Shown: positions 6,610 to 14,556, counted from the stretch's first letter. The stretch: 18,009 nt of DNA from Pseudomonadota bacterium (GCA_030591305.1 JAUVBI010000032.1:1-18009); one strand, 5' to 3'. Notes: a model not told the origin generated them from the sequence alone. Made by a program: numbers and translations.

Positions 6610-8343
6610 CTACGCCACCTTTTTGATTTCACGACTGAACTGAAACTTACGACGGTAGGGGAAAAAATCTTCTATGTGCCCAGCATTGATTTTGTCCTGT
6701 AGACCGCTCCAGAACGATGCTTCATAGATATCACTGTGGATTTGGTCAAAAATCTTTCGGGCTCGCTGATTACCGGAAAAAAACAAACGAAATTCCTCCG
6801 GAAAGATGTCATTGGCACGCACGGTATACCAGGGTTTACTCGCCATCTCTTCCTCTTCAGTTCTGGGCTCCGGTATTTTCCGGAAATTGCACTCTGTTAA
6901 GGGAACAATTTCGTCATAGTCGTAAAACACCACGCGGCCATGCCGGGTCACGCCAAAGTTCTTCAGTAACATATCGCCCGGGAAAATATTAGCCGATGCC
7001 AATTCCTTGATGGCATTGCCGTACTCATCCATCACCGCCACCACCTGCTCATCGGTGGCATCGTTGAGATATAGGTTCAAGGGGGTCATACGGCGTTCAA
7101 CATAGACATGTTTGATGATCAAAGCCGTACCGTGCTCTTCTATTAATGAGGGTGCCACCTCGTGTAGCTCTTTTATTAACTCATCGGAAAAGCGGTTTCG
7201 GGCAAATGCCAGGTTAGTGAACTCCTGAGTATCGGCCATTCTGCCAGCCCTGTCGCCTCGCTTAACCAGGCGATACTTTTCCTTCACCTGATCCCGGGTC
7301 ATTTCCTTGGGCGGTGTAAACTTGTCTTTGATTATCTTAAAAACAAAGTCGTAGGAAGGCAGGGTAAAAACGCTCATCACCATACCTTTGATACCCGGCG
7401 CGATAATAAACTGGTCGGTAGTATTTTTCATATGTCGAAAAGCACAACGATAGTAATAGGTTTTTCCGTGCTTGTTGTAGCCCAGAGAACTGTATATCTC
7501 TGAAATTGGTTTGGCGGGCATCAACTGCTGCAAAAAGAGTATGTACTGCGACGGCACCGTGGCATCCACCATAAAATACGACCGTGTGAAGCTGAAAATC
7601 ACACTCACTTTATCGGCGCCGAACAACACCGTATCTACATAGACATCCCCCGCTTCATTTTTGAGCAGCGGAAAAACAAAGGGCATGGAATTGGCTCCAG
7701 ATACAATACGCCCGACAATATAGGCGCCCTTGTTTCTGAAAAAGTGATGCTCCAGTGTCTGAAGTTCGACACCCTCATCAGACAGTTCAAACCGTGGTAT
7801 CAAATAGTTCTCAACCACTGAGATAATACTATCAATGTCACGCGACAAGTTTTCGTAGGGTGAACTGAAGCTGTAATCCTGTAGCAACTGTTGCAACAAT
7901 GAACGCAGGGACCCCTCCAGGCGATATGACTTGAAGACTGAATTTACACCCGTGCTGGGAAGGTCGGCCTGAGGAGAAAATACAAAAGCATGTTCATCGC
8001 GAATTTTTCGATGCTTGAATACAGCACAGTATACCGAATTAAAAAATGTCTCTGCTATCTCGAAATTGTTATGCCCTTCAACCAACTTGGCGTAGCTTTT
8101 CCTGGCTTCGCTCCAGAACTTGAAATCTCGCAGCTGGTCACCGGCAATCAGCTCAACATATTCAAATATTTTGTTGGTTTTCTGCTTATAAAGATCAATA
8201 CGATGGGTGGAGGCACGGTGCATTCCCTGCCAGTCGCCGTTCTCGAAACGAGACTTTGCCGCCAGGGTGATATTCTGGAAATCAGCGAAGTATGATTCAA
8301 AGCCATTGAGTATTGTGCGCGCGAAGCGTTCGTGTTTATCCAT
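6610..8343 (-). CDS. aceK: Isocitrate dehydrogenase kinase/phosphatase
   Basis: A bifunctional enzyme that phosphorylates and dephosphorylates isocitrate dehydrogenase, switching carbon between the TCA cycle and the glyoxylate shunt. The 577 residues match the 578 of E. coli AceK, and key positions fall on nearly the same numbers. The ATP loop APGIKGMVM is at 315-323, the ATP-binding lysine at 336 (KIIKDKF), the catalytic Asp457 and Asn462 in GDMLLKNFG, and the metal-binding Asp475 in FYDYDE. The N-terminal regulatory domain (about 1-310) is complete. The ATG at 8343 has only a weak purine-rich leader. No aceA or aceB is in the window; instead aceK sits 44 bases after a short-chain dehydrogenase gene and leads two phosphatase genes. 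It may therefore share the catabolic operon's transcript, which would make sense for growth on acetyl-CoA-yielding substrates. Confidence 0.97.
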   Translation of the reverse strand: MDKHERFARTILNGFESYFADFQNITLAAKSRFENGDWQGMHRASTHRIDLYKQKTNKIFEYVELIAGDQLRDFKFWSEARKSYAKLVEGHNNFEIAETFFNSVYCAVFKHRKIRDEHAFVFSPQADLPSTGVNSVFKSYRLEGSLRSLLQQLLQDYSFSSPYENLSRDIDSIISVVENYLIPRFELSDEGVELQTLEHHFFRNKGAYIVGRIVSGANSMPFVFPLLKNEAGDVYVDTVLFGADKVSVIFSFTRSYFMVDATVPSQYILFLQQLMPAKPISEIYSSLGYNKHGKTYYYRCAFRHMKNTTDQFIIAPGIKGMVMSVFTLPSYDFVFKIIKDKFTPPKEMTRDQVKEKYRLVKRGDRAGRMADTQEFTNLAFARNRFSDELIKELHEVAPSLIEEHGTALIIKHVYVERRMTPLNLYLNDATDEQVVAVMDEYGNAIKELASANIFPGDMLLKNFGVTRHGRVVFYDYDEIVPLTECNFRKIPEPRTEEEEMASKPWYTVRANDIFPEEFRLFFSGNQRARKIFDQIHSDIYEASFWSGLQDKINAGHIEDFFPYRRKFQFSREIKKVA

Positions 8344-8369
8344 CGTTTAAGGTCTTTGCAGCATGCCTG

Positions 8370-8398
8370 GCACTATAATTTTGTGCACTATAATTTTG
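8370..8398. repeat. 15-base tandem duplication between SDR gene and aceK
   Basis: GCACTATAATTTTGT (8370-8384) is followed immediately by the same 14 bases again (8385-8398). The second copy contains the TAG stop of the short-chain dehydrogenase gene (8388-8390), so the duplication sits exactly at its 3' end. On the - strand each unit gives TTATAGT, close to a -10 box, but no good -35 lies upstream. It could be a recent slippage duplication in the aceK leader. Any regulatory role is a guess. Confidence 0.6.
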
Positions 8399-9179
8399 GG
8401 TTGCCGAAGTGGCGGCGCATTTTAGACATGCCACCCAGCCAGCGATCATAACTTTCTGTCTTTCTACGCCGGTATTCCGCCACTTCCTTATGCGGCAGTA
8501 TCAGGAACTGCTCAGTAGCCAACCCCTGTATCACTTCGTCGGCGACCTGCTCTACCGTGAGCACTCCATCAACCCCCGCGTTACCACCATCTTTGCTATC
8601 GCCGATCATCCGCGTGGCAACTGCCTGGGGACACAATGCAGACACCTTGATCCCGTCATCGCGATGTGTAATGGCCATAGCCTCGGCAAAACCCAAGGCT
8701 GCATGTTTGGTTGTAGAGTACGCTGCATCGCCAATCTGGTTAAGCAGGCCGGCCGCAGAAATAGTATTCAAAAAATATCCCGAGCCGCGTTCTATCATAC
8801 CCGGCAGGCACGCCCTGCCCGCATAGACATGTGCCATGACGTGAATTTCCCACATGGCCTGCCAGGTATCATTGCTGGCAGAAGTCGCCCACCAGGGCGC
8901 ACCATCCCCCGCGATAATACCGGCATTACTGCAAAACAGGTCAATAGCACCGTGACGGGACTCAACATCTTGCACCATGCTCAGCAGTTGGCTTTCATCC
9001 CTGACATTAACACCGAAGGCTTCGCCACCTATCGCATCGGCTACCAGCTTCGCGTTTGCCTCCTCGAGGTCGACGACCACAACCACCCGGGCGCCCTCCG
9101 CATGAAACCGCTCACACAGCGCCTTGCCGATACCGTTGGCGCCACCGGTAACAACAGCAACTTTATCGACTACATCCAT
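8388..9179 (-). CDS. Short-chain dehydrogenase/reductase (SDR), classical type
   Basis: A 263-residue NAD(P)-dependent alcohol dehydrogenase or ketoreductase. The cofactor motif TGGANGIG is at 11-18. The NAG stabilising motif is at 85-87, the catalytic Ser at 141 and the Tyr154-x-x-x-Lys158 pair in YSTTK. Asp37 at the end of the second strand (VVVVVD) favours NAD(H) over NADP(H). The start ATG at 9179 shares one base with the TAA stop of the oxidoreductase gene upstream (TAATG), so the two are coupled. Its position downstream of two acyl-CoA dehydrogenases suggests oxidation of a hydroxy-acyl or hydroxylated intermediate in the same pathway. That is context only: SDR substrates cannot be read from sequence. 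Confidence 0.92.
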   Translation of the reverse strand: MDVVDKVAVVTGGANGIGKALCERFHAEGARVVVVVDLEEANAKLVADAIGGEAFGVNVRDESQLLSMVQDVESRHGAIDLFCSNAGIIAGDGAPWWATSASNDTWQAMWEIHVMAHVYAGRACLPGMIERGSGYFLNTISAAGLLNQIGDAAYSTTKHAALGFAEAMAITHRDDGIKVSALCPQAVATRMIGDSKDGGNAGVDGVLTVEQVADEVIQGLATEQFLILPHKEVAEYRRRKTESYDRWLGGMSKMRRHFGNPKL

Positions 9180-10219
9180 TACAGTATTTCGTTTGCCAGC
9201 AGTTCCAGCACGGCTTTGTCATGCACACCGATTAACATGGTTCCCACTTCACCACGCTTTCCGGCCTCTTTCCAGGGGGCGAGGCGCTCAATAATTCGCT
9301 CCTTTGGTCCAACCAGAGACACGGCATCCAGTAATTCATTGGGCACCAGTGCGGTCGCTTCCGCCTTGTCCCCGGCGAGGTAAAGGTCCTGAATACGTGT
9401 TGCCTCTTCACCAAAGCCCAGGCGAGTGGCGTAGTCATGATAGAAATTCTTGCCCTTGGCACCCATGCCGCCGATGTACAGTGCCAGCCAGGGGCGCAGG
9501 GAATCAAAAGCGGCATCCAGGTCATCGTTCATCGCGACGGAGACGAAGGGTGCAATGTCAAAACTATCCAGGCTCTTGCCATTACCAGCCTTGGCAAAGC
9601 CTGCCTCAACGTGGTCGCCAATAACATTATATTTGCTGGGGTCCATCCACACGGGGAACACACCGTCGGCCACTTCACCGGCACAGCGCAAACCCGCTGG
9701 CGTAATTGAAGCCGTATAGATAGGGATATTGGGGTCAGCATCAAGAATCGACTTCAGAGGCTTGCCCAGGCCCGTGGTGCCTTCACCCTTGTTGGGCAAT
9801 TGATAAATAGAGCCATCAAACTCAACAGGACCTTCTCTTTCCATAATTTTGCGCATAATCTGGATATATTCTTTGGTGCGCGTTACCGGCTTGCCATAGG
9901 GTACGCCATGCCACCCTTCAATAACCTGCGGGCCGGAGGCACCAAGCCCGGCAATAAAACGGCCGCCAGACATCTGAGACAAAGACATGGCGGTCATCGC
10001 ACACATGGCCGGTGTACGCGCAGGCATTTGCATAATTGCAGTACCCACCCGAATTTTCTCGGTCTGGGCCAATACCCAGGTCGCTGTTGTCACTGCGTCA
10101 TTGCCATAGGCCTCCGCAGTCCACACCGAATCGTATCCCAGGGATTCCGCATGTTTAATGATGTCCATGGGGATATGGATCTGCTTGCCGGAATAACCCA
10201 TTAAAATGCCGAGTTTCAT
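9179..10219 (-). CDS. LLM class flavin/F420-dependent oxidoreductase, Rv3520c-like
   Basis: A 346-residue bacterial-luciferase-like TIM-barrel oxidoreductase. It follows the pattern of the probable F420-dependent Rv3520c group of mycobacteria as I remember it: TAEAYGNDA near 34-42, QMPARTPAMCAM near 64-75, and GRFIAGLGASGPQVIEGWHG near 86-105. GEGTTGLGK occurs near 145-153 and LYIGGMGAKGKNFYHDYA near 248-265. Such enzymes use F420 or FMN to oxidise or reduce alcohols, ketones or enoyl groups; the cofactor cannot be decided here. The ATG at 10219 has an excellent ribosome site (AAGGAG, 5-base spacing) in the 20-base gap after the second acyl-CoA dehydrogenase gene. It overlaps the SDR gene by one base. 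In Mycobacterium tuberculosis the relative lies in the cholesterol-catabolism region, which hints at sterol-like or branched acyl substrates. Confidence 0.88.
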   Translation of the reverse strand: MKLGILMGYSGKQIHIPMDIIKHAESLGYDSVWTAEAYGNDAVTTATWVLAQTEKIRVGTAIMQMPARTPAMCAMTAMSLSQMSGGRFIAGLGASGPQVIEGWHGVPYGKPVTRTKEYIQIMRKIMEREGPVEFDGSIYQLPNKGEGTTGLGKPLKSILDADPNIPIYTASITPAGLRCAGEVADGVFPVWMDPSKYNVIGDHVEAGFAKAGNGKSLDSFDIAPFVSVAMNDDLDAAFDSLRPWLALYIGGMGAKGKNFYHDYATRLGFGEEATRIQDLYLAGDKAEATALVPNELLDAVSLVGPKERIIERLAPWKEAGKRGEVGTMLIGVHDKAVLELLANEIL

Positions 10220-10239
10220 TTTTTTCTCCTTAGGTAAAT

Positions 10240-11376
10240 TTAGTTGTAGCGAATGGCGTTAAATTTAGCCTGATGATAATCACCGTTGCCAAATGTAGTG
10301 ATAATCATCATCAGTCGCTTGGCGTAATGCCCTATATCCAGTTCGTCTGTAAGCCCCATGCCACCGTGCAACTGGATGGCCTCGGCGTAAACCCGAGTGC
10401 CAGCTCGATCTACCATGACGTTCAAGGCATGGACGGCGGTGGCTGCATCTTCCTCTCCGCTGGTCAGCGCACAGATGGCGCGATACAACAGCGACTTGGT
10501 TTGTTCATAATCCATAAAAGTATCAACCATTCTATGTTGCAGGGCCTGAAAGCTGCCAATGGCGACACCAAACTGTTCCCGGGTCTTGGTGTACTCCAGC
10601 GTCTTGGCATTTAGTTGCCCCATAATACCCAACGCTTCTGCCGCCATTGCAAGATTAGCCTCCATTGCTACAGCGGTCAAAAGCTCATGGCCGCCACCCA
10701 GTTCGCCCAGTAGGGCATCGCTGGCAAGGCTAACATCCTTAAAGACAATGTTGGCAACCTTTTGCCCATCCATAAGACGGTAGCTGCTGCGCTCCACACC
10801 TGCCGCATCGGCAGAAACCAGGAACAAACTAATACCGCTCTCGTCGCTCTGCTCGCCGCTGGTGCGAGCGGAGACAATTAGCTGGTCTGCGTTGGCGCCA
10901 TTAAACACAACAACTTTCTCGCCATTCAACCTAAAGCCATCGGCTTCGGTGCTTGCGGTGGTCATCACATCGCACAATTCGAAGCGACTCTGGCGCTCTA
11001 GATAGGCGAGTGCACCCTGGCAACTACCATCGATAATTTTGGGGATGAAAGTATTCTGTGCTTCCCGGTTTGCGCTTTTTTGCAGTACAGCGCCAAACAG
11101 TAACACGGTGGCTATATAGGGCTCGAGTAACAAGCCTTTACCAAACTCCTCCATCACAAGCATCATATCCACGGCATTGCCGCCGAAGCCTCCGTGCTCT
11201 TCTGCGAAGGGGATAGACAACCAACCCAACTCGGCAAACGTTTGCCAGTTATCGTTGCTCATGCCCTGCTCTGAGTCTGCGATTGTGCGCCGCGCCTCAA
11301 AGTCATAATCCTCACGCATATAACGCTCTACGCTATCGCGCAGCATAATTTGTTCTTCAGTAAATTCGAAATTCAT
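10240..11376 (-). CDS. Acyl-CoA dehydrogenase family protein, subunit with QxxGGxG half of FAD site
   Basis: A 378-residue acyl-CoA dehydrogenase fold protein that would remove alpha/beta hydrogens from an acyl-CoA. The N-terminal helical domain contains the family pattern LGWLSIPFAEEHGGFGG (50-66). The C-terminal domain has TREQFGVAIGSFQALQH (265-281) and QLHGGMGLTDE (335-345), which contact FAD across a subunit interface in this family. The usual flavin motif TEPxAGSD in the middle domain is absent (LERQSRFELCDV occupies the region). The C-terminal YEGTxEI segment is replaced by TFGNGDYHQ (361-369). A helix-G Glu239 in VAMEANLA could act as base, but this is uncertain. GGAGAG is the ribosome site. 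The gene follows its partner by 27 bases. The missing motifs are exactly those the partner keeps, so a heteromer is likely. Confidence 0.9.
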   Translation of the reverse strand: MNFEFTEEQIMLRDSVERYMREDYDFEARRTIADSEQGMSNDNWQTFAELGWLSIPFAEEHGGFGGNAVDMMLVMEEFGKGLLLEPYIATVLLFGAVLQKSANREAQNTFIPKIIDGSCQGALAYLERQSRFELCDVMTTASTEADGFRLNGEKVVVFNGANADQLIVSARTSGEQSDESGISLFLVSADAAGVERSSYRLMDGQKVANIVFKDVSLASDALLGELGGGHELLTAVAMEANLAMAAEALGIMGQLNAKTLEYTKTREQFGVAIGSFQALQHRMVDTFMDYEQTKSLLYRAICALTSGEEDAATAVHALNVMVDRAGTRVYAEAIQLHGGMGLTDELDIGHYAKRLMMIITTFGNGDYHQAKFNAIRYN

Positions 11377-11403
11377 CTCGTTAACTCTCCAGCCAATTCT
11401 TTG

Positions 11404-12582
11404 TTAGAGCCCAAGCACCGCTTTGGCGATAATATTCTTCTGGATTTCATTGGATCCGCCATATACCGTCGCAGCCCTGCCATACATATAGGACTGGCGT
11501 GCTTGGCTGCCAAAGTTGTTGCCCAACTGCTCAGCCGTTAAATCATTCGGCAAAACACCCTGATAGTAAGCCGCTACTTCCATGCGCAATGACTGGATAG
11601 CCTGCTGCATCTCGGTGCCCTTAATCTTCAACATCGAGGACTCCGCACCCGGCGCGCCCCCTGCAGCCACAGTCGCCAGCACTCTCAGCTCTGTATACTC
11701 CAATGCCATCAGGTCAATTTCGATATTGGACAGGCGATTTTGGAACATCGGGTCACAGGCCAGGGTCTTGCCACCGTTAATTTCCTGTTCGGCGAACGTG
11801 CGAACCTCTGCCAGGTTGCGAATGGAATCTGACACACCAGCAATACCGGTACGCTCATGGGCCAGCAGGGCCTTAGCATAGGTCCAGCCCTTGTCCTGTT
11901 CACCAATTCTGTTGGCCATGGGAACACGTACATTTTCAAACACCACCTCATTCAAACTGTGGTGGCTATCAATGGAAACAATGGGGTTAACGGTAATGCC
12001 CGGGGTTTTCATATCGATCAGCAAAAAGGTGATGCCCTGCTGCTTCTTACCCTCTGAATTGGTACGAACCAGGCAAAAAATCCAATCTGCATATTGTGCA
12101 TAGGTGGTCCACACCTTGGCACCGTTGACAATATAGTCATCGCCATCCACTTCTGCCTTCGTTTTGAGCGATGCCAGGTCTGAACCCGAACCGGTTTCAG
12201 AATAACCCTGGCACCACCAGTCATCGGTTGCCAAAATACGGGGCAGAAACTTCTCTTTCTGCTCCTGCGTACCGAAAGTATAAATAACCGGTGCCACCAT
12301 GGTCAGGCCGAAGGGAACCACATCCCGAACCCCCGCTGCGGCACGCTCACTGTCATAAATAAATTTTTGTGTGGAGTTCCAGCCGGTGCCGCCGTACTCC
12401 ACCGGCCAGCCTGGAGCAATCCAGCCCTGCTTGTGCAATATTTTTTGCCACTCGACCACCGCCTCTCTAAACGTATCGGGATTTACCGCGCGATCTTGTA
12501 TATCCTGAGTATAATGCTCGGCAAAAAAAGCCCTGACCTCATCGCGAAATTCAATATCCTGCGGAGAAAATGAAGTATCCAT
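11404..12582 (-). CDS. Acyl-CoA dehydrogenase family protein, subunit with flavin-ring half of FAD site
   Basis: A 392-residue acyl-CoA dehydrogenase. The N-terminal domain has WIAPGWPVEYGGTGW (54-68). The middle domain keeps the flavin/substrate motif GYSETGSGSDLASLKT (126-141) and VWTTYAQYADW (157-167). The likely catalytic base is Glu243 in LLAHERTGIAG, the helix-G position used by isovaleryl-CoA dehydrogenase and by several heteromeric enzymes. The canonical C-terminal YEGT is YGGSNEIQ (374-381). The RxQFG and QxxGGxG motifs of the C-terminal domain are missing, and CDPMFQNRLS replaces the first. The start ATG at 12582 has AGAGGG 7 bases upstream. It is separated by 15 bases from the sulfatase-like gene and by 27 from the partner subunit. 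The pattern resembles the ChsE alpha-subunits of actinobacterial steroid side-chain dehydrogenases. Substrate unknown. Confidence 0.92.
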   Translation of the reverse strand: MDTSFSPQDIEFRDEVRAFFAEHYTQDIQDRAVNPDTFREAVVEWQKILHKQGWIAPGWPVEYGGTGWNSTQKFIYDSERAAAGVRDVVPFGLTMVAPVIYTFGTQEQKEKFLPRILATDDWWCQGYSETGSGSDLASLKTKAEVDGDDYIVNGAKVWTTYAQYADWIFCLVRTNSEGKKQQGITFLLIDMKTPGITVNPIVSIDSHHSLNEVVFENVRVPMANRIGEQDKGWTYAKALLAHERTGIAGVSDSIRNLAEVRTFAEQEINGGKTLACDPMFQNRLSNIEIDLMALEYTELRVLATVAAGGAPGAESSMLKIKGTEMQQAIQSLRMEVAAYYQGVLPNDLTAEQLGNNFGSQARQSYMYGRAATVYGGSNEIQKNIIAKAVLGL

Positions 12583-12597
12583 AGTTAACCCTCTTAG

Positions 12598-14400
12598 TTA
12601 ATCGGCCCGGAACAACTTAAGGAAACTCAACAGTTCCCCTGTATCCGACAAGCCACCTTCTACTGAAATAGTGCCATTGACCAATGCCAATGGGAAACCT
12701 TTTTGCCCGGTTACCAGATCGACCCAGTCACTGGCGTTAACCCTGATTACCATCGCCTCCAGGCCTGCCAACTTGGTATCTGCGGCCAGCTTACGCACTA
12801 CAGCCACCTGGTTTCTAACATGTACCTGGAACCGTTTGTCCTGGTCTGGAAACTCAAAAACTACACTCTGATCTACACCGGCACTCGCCACAGGATTCAG
12901 ATTGACGGCCATGGCATTCAGAATTCCCTCAATGGGAAAGCCCTTGACGAATTCAGCCTGCTCAGGGGTCACCTCGGCATTTACCCCGGAACCCTCTATC
13001 GTTATCTTTCCCTCTAACACCAGCGCGTCCGTGAGATACCAATTTCGGGCATTGGGGTTGGGCGTGGCACCAGCAAGCTCTCGCAGGGACAGCGCCTTTA
13101 GCTGTTTTGCCTGCTCGGTATTAGCCGACTGTGCCTGTAGCAACAGGTCGGTCAGCTCGGCGGCCCACTGGGGGTCACCGCCATCCAGGCTCTCTTGTGC
13201 CGCCTTAAGTACTGACTCCGCACCGCCACTTAAGCCCACCAAGCGCTGGGCACGCTGCGTTTTTGCTGTGGGAAAAAGTGTTGTGCTGTTACCGTCAAAC
13301 CAGCCCAGATAGCCACTGTATACAGAACGTACAGACCAGGAAACTGTGCCGTAAAAAGGTTGCAGCCAGGGGTGTGAAGCCAGGTGGGGAGGCAGCTTGA
13401 TTGTCTCGGCCAACTCCTGGGCATCCAGACCCTGGTTCATTCCACGGACAGTCTGGTCATGCACATATTGGATGGCGTCGCCATAGACACCGAGTATGTC
13501 GTCAATTTTTGCGGCGCCGATAACGGGCCGGGTATGGCTTGGCACCAGATACTCCGCCCTCAACTGGCGCATTTGGCCCACCGTTGCAGACCATTTCAAC
13601 ACGTCACGGTAACGGGTGCCCCTGATAGTGTACAAGTTTGGAAACGCTTTATAGACATTATCGCCCGGCAGCAGTACACGCTCATCGGGTAACCACACCA
13701 CAATTTGATCATCGGTCTCGCCGGGGCTGTGAATCAGTTGCAGACGGCGACCCGCTATGGTGACTTCCATGGTATCGCTGAATGTATGTGTGGGCTTGAT
13801 CAGCCCGTAAATATCCGAGCCACCGTCAATGCTATGGTCCAGGGCCGGGCCTATGCCATCGTTCACGACGCGCTCGCCACCCGACTCCAGGTAGCTGCCA
13901 AACATATGGTAGGAGCGCACCCCTATTACCGGGCGCAACACATTCATAATCCGCTCGATATGGGCCCAGGTGGATACGTGGGCGTAGACTGGCACATCGC
14001 CATCGGGGGCGAATACCTTGGCCCCAAAGATATGGTCCGAATGGTTGTGGGTATAAATGATGGCTTTTACCGGCTTGTCGGTAATCTTATCGAATTCTGC
14101 CTTGATCCTGCGCGCCGCACTCATCGATTCGGTGGTGTCGACAATAATGACGCCGTCATCGCCCACAATCATGATGGTATTGGCCAGGGCATAGCCAATA
14201 GCGACGTAGACACCCTCGGTGACCTGTACCACGCCGCGCTCAAATTCGGCGGAATGGGCCTCAAGTTCGGCGCTGCCAGCCTGTGGTGCAGCTAGCACTA
14301 CGGCCGCTTTATCTGCCCCACAGCCTGCAAGAACAGACACCCCGCTCAACAACACCAGCAGGCGCAGTGGTGACAAAATCCAGCGTTGGGAAAACCCCAT
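12598..14400 (-). CDS. Alkylsulfatase-like metallo-beta-lactamase fold lipoprotein
   Basis: A 600-residue exported protein with SdsA1/YjcS-type architecture. A lipoprotein signal occupies 1-27 (basic start, hydrophobic core, lipobox LAGC with Cys27), and the next residue is Gly, so outer-membrane sorting is expected. The metallo-beta-lactamase domain covers about 55-290, with THNHSDH at 117-123, PGETDDQ at 226-232, PGDN at 245-248 and His289 in VPSHTRP. An alkylsulfatase dimerisation domain follows (about 295-440, with YSGYLGWFDGN at 361-371). An SCP2-like C-terminal domain (about 480-600) may bind the lipid chain. The family hydrolyses primary or secondary alkyl sulfates to alcohol and sulfate. 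It heads a - strand operon with acyl-CoA dehydrogenases, fitting release of an alcohol that is then oxidised and degraded. Start ATG at 14400 has GAGG 8 bases upstream. Sulfatase activity is not certain. Confidence 0.85.
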   Translation of the reverse strand: MGFSQRWILSPLRLLVLLSGVSVLAGCGADKAAVVLAAPQAGSAELEAHSAEFERGVVQVTEGVYVAIGYALANTIMIVGDDGVIIVDTTESMSAARRIKAEFDKITDKPVKAIIYTHNHSDHIFGAKVFAPDGDVPVYAHVSTWAHIERIMNVLRPVIGVRSYHMFGSYLESGGERVVNDGIGPALDHSIDGGSDIYGLIKPTHTFSDTMEVTIAGRRLQLIHSPGETDDQIVVWLPDERVLLPGDNVYKAFPNLYTIRGTRYRDVLKWSATVGQMRQLRAEYLVPSHTRPVIGAAKIDDILGVYGDAIQYVHDQTVRGMNQGLDAQELAETIKLPPHLASHPWLQPFYGTVSWSVRSVYSGYLGWFDGNSTTLFPTAKTQRAQRLVGLSGGAESVLKAAQESLDGGDPQWAAELTDLLLQAQSANTEQAKQLKALSLRELAGATPNPNARNWYLTDALVLEGKITIEGSGVNAEVTPEQAEFVKGFPIEGILNAMAVNLNPVASAGVDQSVVFEFPDQDKRFQVHVRNQVAVVRKLAADTKLAGLEAMVIRVNASDWVDLVTGQKGFPLALVNGTISVEGGLSDTGELLSFLKLFRAD

Positions 14401-14527
14401 AAAAGAACCTCGGGAGCGAGCTTTTGACTTTTGAGTATGTTTTTAATTAATGCGGCATGTACCTTAGCGACTCATGCGCTACAAGACAAGGATTCACTGC
14501 GACATTTTTATTGACCGTAGAGCCCAT

Positions 14528-14550
14528 CCTCGGCCCAACCCAGGCCGAGG
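14528..14550 (-). terminator. Hairpin after cnoX, candidate terminator without T-run
   Basis: CCTCGGCC (14528-14535) and GGCCGAGG (14543-14550) are a perfect 8-base inverted repeat with a 7-base loop. It lies 6 bases downstream of the cnoX stop on the - strand. No T-run follows on that strand, so it is not a standard intrinsic terminator. It may mark the end of the dnaK-dnaJ-dapB-cnoX messages or protect their 3' end. The remaining bases of this 156-base gap (14401-14527) should hold the promoter of the sulfatase-like operon. A TTGTCT/TAAGGT pair at 17-base spacing is the best I see there, and it is weak. Confidence 0.4.
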
Positions 14551-14556
14551 CTGCCC

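Noticed and set aside
8409..9383. A 324-codon open frame on the + strand opposite the SDR and oxidoreductase genes
   Set aside because: It crosses two clear genes in antisense, has no family-like sequence and no ribosome site; long antisense frames are expected in this GC range.
13705..14295. A 196-codon + strand frame opposite the sulfatase-like gene
   Set aside because: It is a mirror of the metallo-beta-lactamase coding sequence and shows no domain of its own.
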